Source of the DNA: Promethearchaeota archaeon
Lineage (GTDB): Archaea; Asgardarchaeota; Lokiarchaeia; Sigyniarchaeales; SOKP01
DNA length: 44,993 nt
NCBI GenBank assembly: GCA_014730165.1
Contig: WJIS01000065.1
Location: 1 to 44,993, forward strand
Direction: 5' to 3'
Shown here: positions 34,533-43,617 of the stretch, piece after piece
How the letters are laid out: each line of letters begins with the position of its first letter
Position numbering within the stretch: the stretch's first letter is position 1
The notes under the pieces: model-generated
The model's input: the letters and a program-made list of their open reading frames with translations, nothing else
Databases searched by the model: none
Told to the model about the DNA's origin: nothing
Made by a program: the position numbers and the translations under genes

Positions 34533-35387
34533 ATGATATACAGAATGAACGGTAAAATCCCAAAAATCGTATTGGACAGTGTAAATTATACATATCCCAG
34601 TGGAACGAAGGCTCTTCTAGACGTAAATCTGAATATAAATAAATCGGAATTAGTTGGAATTATGGGAAAGAATGGTGCTGGGAAAACAACGTTAATCAGA
34701 ACTTTAAACGGTCTTATTCGCCCATCAAGCGGAAGAATATTCATTAACGGAAGGAATATTAATGATCAATCGATTGCCCAACTTTCAAAAAAAATTGGTA
34801 TAATTTTTCAGAATCCAAATCATCAACTCTTTTCGAATACAGTATATGAAGAAATTGAATTTTCACTTAAAAGTATCTACAATGAGAAGGAATTAGTTAG
34901 AAAGAAAATCGAAGAAACGCTAACTCTCTTTGATTTCCAACGATATCGAAATAGATCCCCCCTTAATCTTTCAGGAGGAGAAAAAAAGAAATTAGCACTC
35001 GCTTCAATCATGTGTAGGGATCCAGAAATTATTGTATTTGATGAACCAACTCTAGGTCAAGATGCTAAGGAGATTGAATTCTTTATCAATCTCTTGCGAA
35101 AAGAACAAAAATTGGGAAAGACTATCATAATAATAACACATAATGTTGAATTTACGATAGAATTCATTCCGAGGACTATTTTAATGTCGAATGGTAAAAT
35201 TTTAGCGGATGGCCCATCTAAAAACATATTAACCAACGAAAAGATTATAGAACAAGCATCGCTAATATTACCTCAAGTAAGTCAATTTAAGATTGCCCTA
35301 AACAAATTAGGAATTAAAACTCCAGATAATTTGTACAAGGAAGATGACATGATTGATTTCTTATCAACGTATTTAGGTTCAAAATAA
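34533..35387 (+). CDS. ecfA2: ECF transporter ATPase (second copy)
   Basis: Partner ATPase, 284 residues. It has Walker A GKNGAGKTT, Q-loop IFQNPNHQLFS, signature NLSGGEKKKLALASIM, Walker B IIVFDEPTLGQD and H-loop IITHNVEF. EcfA subunits form an asymmetric heterodimer, which fits two non-identical adjacent copies. The first ATG (34533) is 1 nt after the ecfA1 stop; an in-frame ATG at 34545 is an alternative start. The reading frame is intact and all motifs are present. Confidence 0.92.
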   Translation: MIYRMNGKIPKIVLDSVNYTYPSGTKALLDVNLNINKSELVGIMGKNGAGKTTLIRTLNGLIRPSSGRIFINGRNINDQSIAQLSKKIGIIFQNPNHQLFSNTVYEEIEFSLKSIYNEKELVRKKIEETLTLFDFQRYRNRSPLNLSGGEKKKLALASIMCRDPEIIVFDEPTLGQDAKEIEFFINLLRKEQKLGKTIIIITHNVEFTIEFIPRTILMSNGKILADGPSKNILTNEKIIEQASLILPQVSQFKIALNKLGIKTPDNLYKEDDMIDFLSTYLGSK

Positions 35388-35406
35388 AAAAGGAGGTTAA
35401 ATTCAA

Positions 35407-36174
35407 ATGAGTTTAGAATTTTTAAATGGATTCAAATTTTTAAAAAAGGATACGTTCATACATAATCTCGATCCTCGAAGTAAACTCCTATTTGCGCTAA
35501 TTTATACAATAAATGCTTTGATATTCTCAGAAATAATACCTCTATTTTTAATATTTATAACCTTAATTCCAATATTGCTATTGGGAAAGCTTTTCGATCA
35601 ATGGATCAGGAGTATTAGAGGTTTATCTTTTCTTTTTATTCTTATCTTAGTGCTAAATACTTTATTTATCAATCTTTCATACGCAGTAGCGATGATTATT
35701 AGAATAATAGTCATGATTTCATCCTTTTCGATATTCTTTTTAACGGTAGATCCTAATGAATTGTCTTTATCTCTTATCTCTATGGGAATACCGTATGAAT
35801 ATGCATTTAGCTTTTCATTAGCATTTAGATTTGTACCCACAATTTCAATGGAAGCTCAAAACATAATTGATGCTCAACAATCTCGGGGATATGAAATGCA
35901 AAAAGACAGCATAATTAATCAAATAAAAAATTTATTTCCGCTGTTGGTTCCATTGATTATTTGTTCAATTCGTAGAGCCTTCAATGTTGCTGAAGCGCTT
36001 GAATCAAGAGCTTTTGGAAGCGATAATGAGAGAACTTTTTATTTTACTATAAATTTCACCTATAAGGATTGGATTTTTACAACATATTTACTATTATTTT
36101 TAATCTTTTCAATATTTATACGTATCAATTTTGATCTAATGCCAAATTGGATGACATGGAGTCTTATAATATGA
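35407..36174 (+). CDS. ecfT: ECF transporter transmembrane subunit EcfT
   Basis: EcfT couples the two ATPases to the S component. The 255-residue protein has five or so membrane segments in two groups, with two cytosolic coupling helices between. The second contains the A-x-x-S-R-G motif (AQNIIDAQQSRGYEMQ) and the first coupling-type region is in the AEALESRAFGS segment near residue 197. The start is preceded by a strong AAAGGAGGT. Its TGA overlaps the cgi121 ATG (ATGA), tying the transporter to a tRNA-modification gene in one transcript. Confidence 0.9.
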   Translation: MSLEFLNGFKFLKKDTFIHNLDPRSKLLFALIYTINALIFSEIIPLFLIFITLIPILLLGKLFDQWIRSIRGLSFLFILILVLNTLFINLSYAVAMIIRIIVMISSFSIFFLTVDPNELSLSLISMGIPYEYAFSFSLAFRFVPTISMEAQNIIDAQQSRGYEMQKDSIINQIKNLFPLLVPLIICSIRRAFNVAEALESRAFGSDNERTFYFTINFTYKDWIFTTYLLLFLIFSIFIRINFDLMPNWMTWSLII

Positions 36175-36830
36175 TTAAAAAAGAATTCAGGCTTGAGGAA
36201 CTGGAAACGGAATATACAGTACTTATTAGCAGAATAGAAATTCATAAGAACGATCTTTTACTGGATGAATTTTTTAAAATTATAAAACAACTTCAAAATA
36301 AGTATTCAAAATCAATTATACAATTTTTTAATACTCATATTGTCTTAAATGATCGTCATATCCAAAATGCAATCTATTTTGCTAAGAAAGCATTTAAGAA
36401 AGAAATAAATATTTCAAATGATGTAAATATTGAATTTCTTCTCTATCTATCTGCTAACCGTCAAATTAAAAATGCATTCAAATTCTTAGGGATTACCATA
36501 GAAGATCTTCACTCCACTAAATTACATTATTGTATCGTTTCTGAATCAAATCGAATCATGGATATAAATGAAGACATTATTGAGAGATTAAATAGTTCCA
36601 CAATAAAGCCAGATATAAATCTTTTGGATAATGATAAATTAGAACGAATCAAGAATTATTTTGAAATCTCTGATAGTCAGATAAAAACTCTAATAAATGC
36701 ACGTAATATTTCAACAAAACCTTCACTTGAAGATCTAAATCCAGAGATAATAGCAGATATATTTAATGATTTAATCTGTGAAAAAATGGCATTATTAAGT
36801 TTAGAAGGACTAAGATTAGAATTAGATTAG
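36171..36830 (+). CDS. cgi121: KEOPS complex subunit Cgi121
   Basis: Cgi121 binds Bud32 and recruits the tRNA CCA end for t6A synthesis. The diagnostic core is VNIEFLLYLSANRQIKNAFK then FLGI, preceded by the HIQNAIYFAKKAFK helix. I take the ATG at 36171, which overlaps the ecfT stop as ATGA and gives 219 residues; ATGs at 36147 and 36156 lie further inside ecfT. It is longer than common archaeal Cgi121 (about 150-180) because of about 70 C-terminal residues with a helix-rich, acidic end (LEDLNPEIIADIFNDL). That tail is unexplained. It converges with the THUMP gene, overlapping by 4 nt. Confidence 0.8.
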   Translation: MIKKEFRLEELETEYTVLISRIEIHKNDLLLDEFFKIIKQLQNKYSKSIIQFFNTHIVLNDRHIQNAIYFAKKAFKKEINISNDVNIEFLLYLSANRQIKNAFKFLGITIEDLHSTKLHYCIVSESNRIMDINEDIIERLNSSTIKPDINLLDNDKLERIKNYFEISDSQIKTLINARNISTKPSLEDLNPEIIADIFNDLICEKMALLSLEGLRLELD

Positions 36831-37363
36831 TTTTTTTCTTCAATAAATTTATTTTTTGGTTTGATTATATCTCCTTCTTTAAGAAAAGAGATACCACATA
36901 AATTATCGAGCAACTCAAGCCTAATAATTACATCGGGATTTTCTAGATCTACTTTAGAGTTGATATTCTTCGCAACCGCATTTATTAAAGGATCTCTGTT
37001 AATATATTCATTCTTTCTTCTATTCATTTTTATTCGAAACGTTTCATTTGTATTAATGTATTTTTTATAATTTAATTCAACAATTTCTTGTATTAAGCTA
37101 ATTTCTGATTTACAAATGAATTGAATTGGTATAATTTTTAAAATATAACGGTAAAAATACGGATCTTTAGTTAAGATTTGTTTTATTTTTTGAATGACTT
37201 TGAACTCATCAACATTGGTTAACGCGGTAATCAACCCTTGAAATTCTAAATCGGAAATAATAGGATATTTATCTCCACATATTAATAAGGAAAACCATAA
37301 TTCCGCTTTTGCATTTACTTCATTGAATCGAGGGGAGGAAACAAGTAGATTGAAATTATTCAT
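36827..37363 (-). CDS. THUMP-domain protein, Tan1/THUMPD1-like
   Basis: A 178-residue protein with FNLLVSSPRFNEVNAKAEL at the N-terminus and a THUMP domain ending near ETFRIKMNRRKNEYINRD and KVDLENPDVIIRLELL. The L-V-S-x-x-R opening and lone THUMP match Tan1/THUMPD1, the adaptor that presents tRNA to the N4-acetylcytidine enzyme (Nat10/TmcA type). The acetyltransferase itself is not in the window. It probably forms an operon with tsaC, whose stop lies 24 bp upstream on the same strand. Confidence 0.75.
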   Translation of the reverse strand: MNNFNLLVSSPRFNEVNAKAELWFSLLICGDKYPIISDLEFQGLITALTNVDEFKVIQKIKQILTKDPYFYRYILKIIPIQFICKSEISLIQEIVELNYKKYINTNETFRIKMNRRKNEYINRDPLINAVAKNINSKVDLENPDVIIRLELLDNLCGISFLKEGDIIKPKNKFIEEKN

Positions 37364-37387
37364 GATAGAATTTTATTTTTTTATTTG

Positions 37388-38047
37388 CTATTCATTTAAG
37401 ACTTTCATTATATTATCTTCAGAAATTATTCCTTCTCTTAGAATTTTCGGATTTTCTTGAGTACAATCAACAATAGTAGTGGCTACCTGAGATTTAGTCG
37501 TTCCCGAATCAATGATTAAATCAATTGGACCTAGAAATTTTCTTGAAACTTCCTCACCGCTTACACAAGGAGGTTCTCCGGAATAATTTGCTGAAGTTCC
37601 GATTATGACTCCCAGTCTATCGACTTCTTTTAATTTATGCAAGATTCTTAATATCAACTCATTTTTAGGTACTCTTAATCCAATTGTTTTTTCATTTCCA
37701 GTTACTTCTGCAGATATTTGATATGGTGCTCTTTTTTCTAAAATCAAAGTTAATTGACCTGGCCAAAACTTCGCAGCTAATTTATTCGCACACTCATTGA
37801 AAACAGCTATTTTCTTAGCCTCCTCGATATCCGAAACAAGCAAGAGAAATCCCTTTGATCTTTCTCTAAACTTTAGTGTATAAAGACGATCTGCGACTGC
37901 TAAATTTGTAGGATCGCCTCCAAGACCGTACACCGAATCCGTAGGAAATGCAAATATTTTACCTTCAATTATATTTTCGACAGCTATATCTAAAAAAAGT
38001 TCCACTTCATCTACGGATTTTCCCGCTATCTTTATTAAAAACCCCAT
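37388..38047 (-). CDS. tsaC: Threonylcarbamoyl-AMP synthase (TsaC/YrdC type)
   Basis: It makes threonylcarbamoyl-adenylate, the donor that KEOPS uses for t6A37. The protein is the YrdC domain alone, without the C-terminal Sua5 domain. It has FAFPTDSVYGLGGDPTN near residue 35, the YTLKFRERSKGFLLLV lysine-arginine motif, LTLILE, and GTSANYSGEPPC near 163 (ATP/threonine pocket). The longest frame begins at a TTG (38059); the ATG at 38047 (MGFLIKIAG) is the better start, giving 219 residues. Together with Cgi121 and Pcc1 it forms part of a dispersed t6A gene set. Confidence 0.92.
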   Translation of the reverse strand: MGFLIKIAGKSVDEVELFLDIAVENIIEGKIFAFPTDSVYGLGGDPTNLAVADRLYTLKFRERSKGFLLLVSDIEEAKKIAVFNECANKLAAKFWPGQLTLILEKRAPYQISAEVTGNEKTIGLRVPKNELILRILHKLKEVDRLGVIIGTSANYSGEPPCVSGEEVSRKFLGPIDLIIDSGTTKSQVATTIVDCTQENPKILREGIISEDNIMKVLNE

Positions 38048-38131
38048 TTTGCTAAACAATCTATTTTATTTGAAATTTAATGAAATTTGAAAAAATATAG
38101 AAATTTATTATGTAATTTAGCTAAAAATTAC

Positions 38132-39070
38132 TTACAGATATTCTTCTTGGCACTTTAGTTCTGATGCTAGTTTTTTCCAGTTTTTATCAACTTGGTTTTG
38201 AAGCTCGATTAAAGTTTTTTCTGAAACCGATGAGAATCTCTTTTGTTTGGAAATATAATCCGTTAAAGGTATACGTTTCTCGGGATCCATATATCTTTTA
38301 CTTGGTTTTGATATCGTTTTAACACCATTCTCAACTTCATATAAAATCCAGGAGCCTGTTTTAATGGCTAAACGAGCAATCTCTATAGAATTCTCTGAAG
38401 AATATCCCCACCCCGGTGGACATGGTGCTAAAATATGAATATATCTACAACCTTTGATCTCTTTCGCCTTCTTGAATTTATCATACAGATCCAATGGTTC
38501 AGAAATACTACATGTTGCAACGTATGGTATATCATGAGCTTCCATTATACGAGGGAGATCTTTTTTATATTGTTGCTTACCAAAGGGAGTGGTTGTGGTC
38601 TTTGCTCCATGAGGCGTAGAACTACTCCTTTGAATTCCAGTATTCATATAAGCTTCGTTATCATAACAAACATAAATCATATCCGTATTTCTTTCAGCAG
38701 CACCGCTTAATCCTTGTATCCCTATATCTGTTGTCCCACCGTCTCCAGCAAATGTCATAGCAGTCATATCTTTCCAAGGACCTTGAGGAAAACGATGTGC
38801 TTTTGCTTTAAATGCGGCATCAAACCCAGTTGCTGCTGCTGCTCCTGCGGCAAAAGCCATGTTTACAAATGGAAAGTCTGGTGCAGTTTTTGGCCATAAA
38901 CCCACAACAACATTCAAGCAGCTAGCTGGTGCTACAAGCGCAGTGTTATCTCCTAATGCTTTCATTGCCCACCGTAATGCCAATTCTAGTCCGCATCCCG
39001 CACAACAAGAATTACCGGGTAGAAAATGCTCATCACACGCTTCATTCATCGCTTCTTTTAACGATGTCAT
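38132..39070 (-). CDS. porB: Pyruvate:ferredoxin oxidoreductase beta subunit (thiamine-diphosphate)
   Basis: It binds thiamine diphosphate and one 4Fe-4S cluster. Evidence: GNSCCAGCGLELALRW near the N-terminus, the ThDP/Mg motif FAGDGGTTDIGIQGLSGA and DNEAYMNTGIQRSSSTP, and LAPCPPGWGYSSE. The longest frame would start at 39145 and overlap porA by 71 bp; instead I take the ATG at 39070, where GGAGGTTGAATAAAAT lies just upstream within the end of porA. That gives 312 residues, close to the family norm. Last gene of porG-porD-porA-porB. Confidence 0.94.
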   Translation of the reverse strand: MTSLKEAMNEACDEHFLPGNSCCAGCGLELALRWAMKALGDNTALVAPASCLNVVVGLWPKTAPDFPFVNMAFAAGAAAATGFDAAFKAKAHRFPQGPWKDMTAMTFAGDGGTTDIGIQGLSGAAERNTDMIYVCYDNEAYMNTGIQRSSSTPHGAKTTTTPFGKQQYKKDLPRIMEAHDIPYVATCSISEPLDLYDKFKKAKEIKGCRYIHILAPCPPGWGYSSENSIEIARLAIKTGSWILYEVENGVKTISKPSKRYMDPEKRIPLTDYISKQKRFSSVSEKTLIELQNQVDKNWKKLASELKCQEEYL

Positions 39071-39074
39071 AATT

Positions 39075-40334
39075 TTATTCAACCTCCAATTTTCCATGCC
39101 AGAGAGTACCATAAAGTAAATCATCTGGTAATTCTCCGGTCTCATTCATTTTTACTAATATTTTTAATTGATCTTTTTGTTGTTCTAACGTCACTTCTCT
39201 TCCTCCTAATCCAGAAATCATCGGAAGTACTTTTGTTTCAATCCCAGAATTATGAAGAGTAGATTTAACTTCACTACTTACAGGACCTCCTGTTGGAGAT
39301 CCAAACGCAGTTGCTCTGTCAACCACACCTAGTACTTTAACTTTTTTAGCTGCTTTGCGTATATCCTCTTCTGGAAAAGGTCGGAAATACCTTAACTTTA
39401 ACATCCCAACTTTATATCCTTCATCTCTTAGCTCATCTACAGCTTGCTCCATTTGTAGGGCTAAATCACCATAGATTACTATTCCAACATCTGCACCGTC
39501 TAATTTATATTCTTGAACTAAACCGTTTCCATAACTCCGACCAAACATTCGCTCAAATTCTTCGGCAACTTTTTTGATTTTCTCTTTTGCTCTAACCATC
39601 GCATCATGAATTTTCATCCGGAATTCCATGTAAAATCCAGAAGGCATAATTAAGTTTCCATGCATCATTGGCCTCTCAGGATCGATAAAAATATGTTCCC
39701 AACCCTCTTCATCTGGTAAAGGTGGTAAAAATTTATCAACTAAGTCTTGTTCCTCAATCATAACAGGTTTTGAGGTATGAGAGAGTACAAAACCTCCATA
39801 TGCAACAAATTTAGGCAACATAACATCTGGGTTTTCAGTAACTTTATAGGACATTAAGATTTCATCATAGATTTCTTGATGCGTTGAACAAAAAGCACTC
39901 ATCCATCCAGTGTCACGAGCGTTGATGACATCAAAATAATCTGCCCAGATATTCCACGGTGGTGCGGGTCCTCGACTAGCTAAGGTTGTAACGATAGGTA
40001 ATCTTGCACCAGCTGCCCAATGTATCATTTCATTCATATAAAAGAGACCCTGACCAGAGGTTGCTGTAAAGGTTCGAGTCCCCGCAATACTTGCTCCAAC
40101 AATTGATGCCATTACGGAATGTTCACTTTCCACTTTAATATATTGAGTACCCGGCATTAAACCTCCATCAACAAATTCAGATAACTTTTCGACAACCGTA
40201 GTTTGAGGTGTAATTGGATATGCACTAATCACTTGTACTCTTGCTGATTTGGCTGCGTAAGCTGCTGCGATATTTCCTTTTAATATTTTGCTTTCTTTTT
40301 TTTGTATAAAATCTCTTTGCTCTGCTTCAGTCAT
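39075..40334 (-). CDS. porA: Pyruvate:ferredoxin oxidoreductase alpha subunit
   Basis: It forms the pyruvate site with PorB. The 419-residue protein has VISAYPITPQTTVVEKLSE near residue 35, ESEHSVMASIVGASIAGTRT, and FTATSGQGLFYMNEM, the diagnostic stretch of 2-oxoacid:ferredoxin oxidoreductase alpha chains. The C-terminal third includes LGVVDRATAFGSPTGGPV, which favours pyruvate (Por) over branched-chain (Vor) enzymes. The stop of porD is directly next to the porA ATG, so spacing is zero. The four-subunit split form is the usual archaeal arrangement. Confidence 0.94.
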   Translation of the reverse strand: MTEAEQRDFIQKKESKILKGNIAAAYAAKSARVQVISAYPITPQTTVVEKLSEFVDGGLMPGTQYIKVESEHSVMASIVGASIAGTRTFTATSGQGLFYMNEMIHWAAGARLPIVTTLASRGPAPPWNIWADYFDVINARDTGWMSAFCSTHQEIYDEILMSYKVTENPDVMLPKFVAYGGFVLSHTSKPVMIEEQDLVDKFLPPLPDEEGWEHIFIDPERPMMHGNLIMPSGFYMEFRMKIHDAMVRAKEKIKKVAEEFERMFGRSYGNGLVQEYKLDGADVGIVIYGDLALQMEQAVDELRDEGYKVGMLKLRYFRPFPEEDIRKAAKKVKVLGVVDRATAFGSPTGGPVSSEVKSTLHNSGIETKVLPMISGLGGREVTLEQQKDQLKILVKMNETGELPDDLLYGTLWHGKLEVE

Positions 40335-40682
40335 TTACATTTCACTCTCCCTTTTCATTTCAATATTTTTGGTAGGACATTCTGTAGCACATATTCCGCA
40401 ACCCTTACAATACTCTAAATCAATTTCATAATCTCCATCTTCATTTTTTTGAATTACACCTTCTGGACAATACATCCAACAAATCCCACATTTATTACAT
40501 TCGCTTGTATTGATCACGGGTCTGAACGTTCTCCAATCACCTGTCCTTCCCATACTTCCATCTAAAGGTAATGAGATCGGAATAGGTGGTAACTCTGTCC
40601 AATTTTTATATTCCTGTACTTTTGGACGTTCCTCTTTTGATTTACATATTTTTTTCCATTTTTCTTCTTCGGGTTTACTCAT
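40335..40682 (-). CDS. porD: Pyruvate:ferredoxin oxidoreductase delta subunit (2x4Fe-4S ferredoxin)
   Basis: The electron-exit subunit. The 115-residue protein has two C-x2-C-x2-C-x3-C-P motifs, CNKCGICWMYCPEG and CKGCGICATECPTK, each for a 4Fe-4S cluster. A charged N-terminal extension of about 50 residues (ending SMGRTGDWRTFRPVI) is typical of PorD. It abuts porA and is 2 bp from porG, in the expected order. Confidence 0.95.
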   Translation of the reverse strand: MSKPEEEKWKKICKSKEERPKVQEYKNWTELPPIPISLPLDGSMGRTGDWRTFRPVINTSECNKCGICWMYCPEGVIQKNEDGDYEIDLEYCKGCGICATECPTKNIEMKRESEM

Positions 40683-40684
40683 TT

Positions 40685-41293
40685 TTACCCCTCCTTAACG
40701 GAGTTAAAAGCTGCCCGAGCTACTTCAATATTCAGATCAGCTTTTTTGTCTCCAAATTCTTCTTTAATAACCTTTTCCATCGTATTTAAATCGTAGAATC
40801 CCGTAATTTTTCCGAATGCACTAAGCATTGGAATATTCAAGATAGGACCTGAAGAGAGCATGAATTTGTGTTCGATACAAATACCCGTAGCATCTATTAT
40901 ATATATTTTTTCGATTTGAGGTAGTTTGTCTCTATCCAATGCTTTATCACTGTTTACTAATAAAGTTGTTTTTGGCTTAATTACATTTTTAAATTTCGGA
41001 ATTTGTAATAGTGAAATATCGAAAACTACCATATAATCAGGATTTACAACGCTATCGTATGTTTTGATCTGTTGTGTTTTTGAAATCTTTGTAAAAGCAG
41101 ATATTGGAGCTCCTCTTCTTTCCGCCCCGATTATTGGGATAGCTATCGCATCTCTAAATCCTTTTTCATACACAAACTGAGCCAGAAGCTTACTAGCAGT
41201 GACTGCTGTCTGGCCACCACGCCCCGCAAACGAGATTTCTATAGTTCCATTTTCTGACACTTTTTTTCCAACTTTTCTTTTTTGATTTTTCAT
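40685..41293 (-). CDS. porG: Pyruvate:ferredoxin oxidoreductase gamma subunit
   Basis: It carries the CoA-binding domain. The 202-residue protein opens with a lysine-rich stretch, then EISFAGRGGQTAVTASKLLA, the usual start of the gamma fold, followed by IGAERRGAPISAFTKIS and the closing helix TMEKVIKEEFGDKK. First gene of the porGDAB unit; the 423-bp gap upstream should hold its promoter. The four genes are tightly packed, implying one transcript for anaerobic pyruvate oxidation to acetyl-CoA or, in reverse, pyruvate synthesis. Confidence 0.93.
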   Translation of the reverse strand: MKNQKRKVGKKVSENGTIEISFAGRGGQTAVTASKLLAQFVYEKGFRDAIAIPIIGAERRGAPISAFTKISKTQQIKTYDSVVNPDYMVVFDISLLQIPKFKNVIKPKTTLLVNSDKALDRDKLPQIEKIYIIDATGICIEHKFMLSSGPILNIPMLSAFGKITGFYDLNTMEKVIKEEFGDKKADLNIEVARAAFNSVKEG

Positions 41294-41716
41294 ATTTTAG
41301 ATAAGCAACCATAAAAAATAGCAAAACCAGAATTTATTTTTTATGGTGTCGCATTATAAAATTAAGATAATTGCTAATAAATGTACTTCTAAAAGTACTA
41401 AAGATAACAAAAATTTTGTTGTTAGAACCAATTTATTGTGAATTTTTTGAGTTATTCTCATAGCGTTCCAACTTTATATTGATGTTATCGAAAATTTAAA
41501 GAAATATTAATATCTTTAAATTCAGATAATATTTATTTTTTTCTTTTTAACTCAAAAAAAGACATCTAAACTTATAATTATGATTCAAATTAATAATAAG
41601 TCAGAATTTTTAATTTATCTTGTTTATCGGTCTTTAAATTCTAATATTTTCCATCAAATGTCAATATCATCTTTTTTAAACATTAAACCTTTTCATAATT
41701 AAAAAAACGTCGTATT
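41294..41716. other. 423-bp divergent region between porG and the ZPR1 gene
   Basis: Nothing gene-like was seen on either strand. It must hold the porGDAB promoter on the minus strand and the ZPR1 promoter on the plus strand. The A/T run at 41690-41707 just before the ZPR1 start is the likely TATA region. Confidence 0.4.
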
Positions 41717-41722
41717 TTGATT

Positions 41723-42289
41723 ATGTCCGAAAAAAAATCAAATGAAGAAGACTCAACTATTCTTAGATGCCCCTCTTGTAAGCAAGGTATTCTTCAAATT
41801 TCTAAAGTTATCTATGATACAAAAGATGGGGATAAATTACTAATTTTTAAGTTGGAATGTGATAAATGTAATTTTATCAATAAGGACGTTATACCTTATA
41901 CCACTCGAAATGAACAGGGAATATCTAAACTCAAAGTTCAAAATCAAGAAGATTTAAAATCAAAGATATATAGATCTCCATCCGGGATTCTGGAGATCCC
42001 AGAGTTAGAATTAAAAGTTGAGCCTGGTCCGAGCGCACAATTTTATTTTACTAATGTAGAAGGAGTAATAACTCGGTTTCAAGGTGCGGTAAATATTTAT
42101 CTAAAGGATATTGGAGAAAAGGATCCTGAGTTTGATGATATCAAGGAGATTGCCGACAATTTAGAAAAAGCAATCAATGGAGAATATTCTTTTACCTTAA
42201 TTATTCGCGATCAAAGTGGAGGTAGTTATATAGTGCCAGAGAATGAAAAGAATTATTCATTTGAAAAAATTATCAATAAAGATGATTAA
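41723..42289 (+). CDS. ZPR1-type zinc-finger protein
   Basis: A 188-residue, single ZPR1 module. The zinc finger is C16-x2-C19-x26-C46-x2-C49. The following beta domain has SGILEIPELELKVEPGP and GVITRFQGAVNIYLKD, typical of archaeal ZPR1. Eukaryotic ZPR1 has two such modules and helps fold eEF1A; archaeal single-module proteins are common but uncharacterised. A TTG at 41717 would add two residues; the ATG at 41723 is preferred. Monocistronic, divergent from porG. Confidence 0.85.
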   Translation: MSEKKSNEEDSTILRCPSCKQGILQISKVIYDTKDGDKLLIFKLECDKCNFINKDVIPYTTRNEQGISKLKVQNQEDLKSKIYRSPSGILEIPELELKVEPGPSAQFYFTNVEGVITRFQGAVNIYLKDIGEKDPEFDDIKEIADNLEKAINGEYSFTLIIRDQSGGSYIVPENEKNYSFEKIINKDD

Positions 42290-42368
42290 ATAAATTCAAT
42301 CAATAGGTTTTTAATAGTTTCTTGCCTTATTATCAAAATAAATTCTTAGAATAAAAAGTGTGAATCAT

Positions 42369-43553
42369 ATGACTATAAAAAAAATTGGCATTCTAACAGG
42401 AGGAGGCGATTGTCCTGGCTTGAATAGCGTACTTTATGGAGCAATGCTTAAAGCTTTCGACGAGGAAATTGAGTGTATTGGTATTTCGAAAGGTTGGAAA
42501 GGTTTTATGGAGAACCTAACAACTCCACTAAACATAGCGGATCATGATGACTTACATACCGTTGGTGGAACCTTACTCTACACTAGTCGCACAAATCCTT
42601 TTAAAGAACTTCAAGACATCAATGATGAAGAGAAAAAAGAAGAGCGTAAAAAAGAAATAGCCCATGAAATGTCTAAGCATTTTGATGAATTGGGAATTGA
42701 TGCTTTGATTGCTATTGGAGGCGATGATACTTTAGGTGTTGCTGATGCTCTATACAAATATACAAACGCTAAAGTTGTTGGATGTCCGAAAACAATAGAT
42801 AACGATCTAATGGGAACACATTATACGTTTGGATTTTGGAGTGCGGTACAACTTGCTTCTAATGCGATGGATAATCTGACAACTACGGCAAGATCTCATC
42901 AGAGAGTTTTTATTGTTGAAATTATGGGTCGTGATGCTGGTTTTCTTACGATGTATAGTGGTATTTCAAGTGGAGCCGATATCATTTTAATTCCGGAGAC
43001 TCCCTTTGATTTGGAAGACGATGTTATCGAAGTTTTAAAAAGAAGAGCTAATAGCGGGCATAAATATCATATCATTGCCTGTTCTGAAGGAGCATATCCA
43101 TCAAATGATTCCTTAAATAGAGATTTTCAGACAATTTCAAAAGAAACAATAGAAAAACTTCCTAAAGATCCTTTCGGTAATCCTATCCTTCCTAAGCTTA
43201 ATATGTCTAAAATTCTTGCTAAAGAGTTGGACTTACGAGAGGATTTAAGAGATGTTTTCAAAGAAAATGGAGTAGATCTTGAAGTAAGAAGTGTTGTATT
43301 AGGTCATACGATGAGAGCAGGGACACCTAATGCCTTTGATAGGATTTTAGGTTTAAGATTTGGCTTAGCTGCGGTGAAATTGATTTTAAATGGAGAATTT
43401 GGTAATATGGTCTCTTTACAAGGTAATCAGATACTTACAGTTCCATTTGATGAAGGAGTTAAAAAGAAGTATATTAGCGCAGAGAGCGATAAAATCGAAT
43501 TACGCGATTTAATGGTTGAAATCAGATATAAGGCAAGAGAAATCCAGCAATAA
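42369..43553 (+). CDS. pfp: Phosphofructokinase, pyrophosphate-dependent type
   Basis: It phosphorylates fructose 6-phosphate. The 394-residue protein opens IGILTGGGDCPGLNSVLYGA. The phosphodonor-site residues are GGDDT (residues about 118-122) and PKTIDND, where ATP-PFKs carry G-G-D-G and P-G-T-I-D-N-D. Asp and Lys at these positions indicate PPi as donor, a reversible step suited to energy-poor anaerobes. EIMGRDAGFLT and the MRAGTPNAFDRILG stretch complete the sugar site. The longest frame starts at GTG 42360; the ATG at 42369 is the better start. Monocistronic. Confidence 0.88.
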   Translation: MTIKKIGILTGGGDCPGLNSVLYGAMLKAFDEEIECIGISKGWKGFMENLTTPLNIADHDDLHTVGGTLLYTSRTNPFKELQDINDEEKKEERKKEIAHEMSKHFDELGIDALIAIGGDDTLGVADALYKYTNAKVVGCPKTIDNDLMGTHYTFGFWSAVQLASNAMDNLTTTARSHQRVFIVEIMGRDAGFLTMYSGISSGADIILIPETPFDLEDDVIEVLKRRANSGHKYHIIACSEGAYPSNDSLNRDFQTISKETIEKLPKDPFGNPILPKLNMSKILAKELDLREDLRDVFKENGVDLEVRSVVLGHTMRAGTPNAFDRILGLRFGLAAVKLILNGEFGNMVSLQGNQILTVPFDEGVKKKYISAESDKIELRDLMVEIRYKAREIQQ

Positions 43554-43617
43554 ACTTAACTTATTCAAGCTTTATTATTTAAAATATTTTCTAAAAATAA
43601 AAATGAAAGGATAATAA

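Noticed and set aside
38435-39119. Cys-rich plus-strand ORFs opposite porB
   Set aside because: Shadows of porB in the opposite frame; the minus strand carries all the thiamine-diphosphate and cysteine motifs.
39071-39145. N-terminal extension of porB into porA
   Set aside because: No homology-like sequence there and a good GGAGGT site precedes the internal ATG at 39070.
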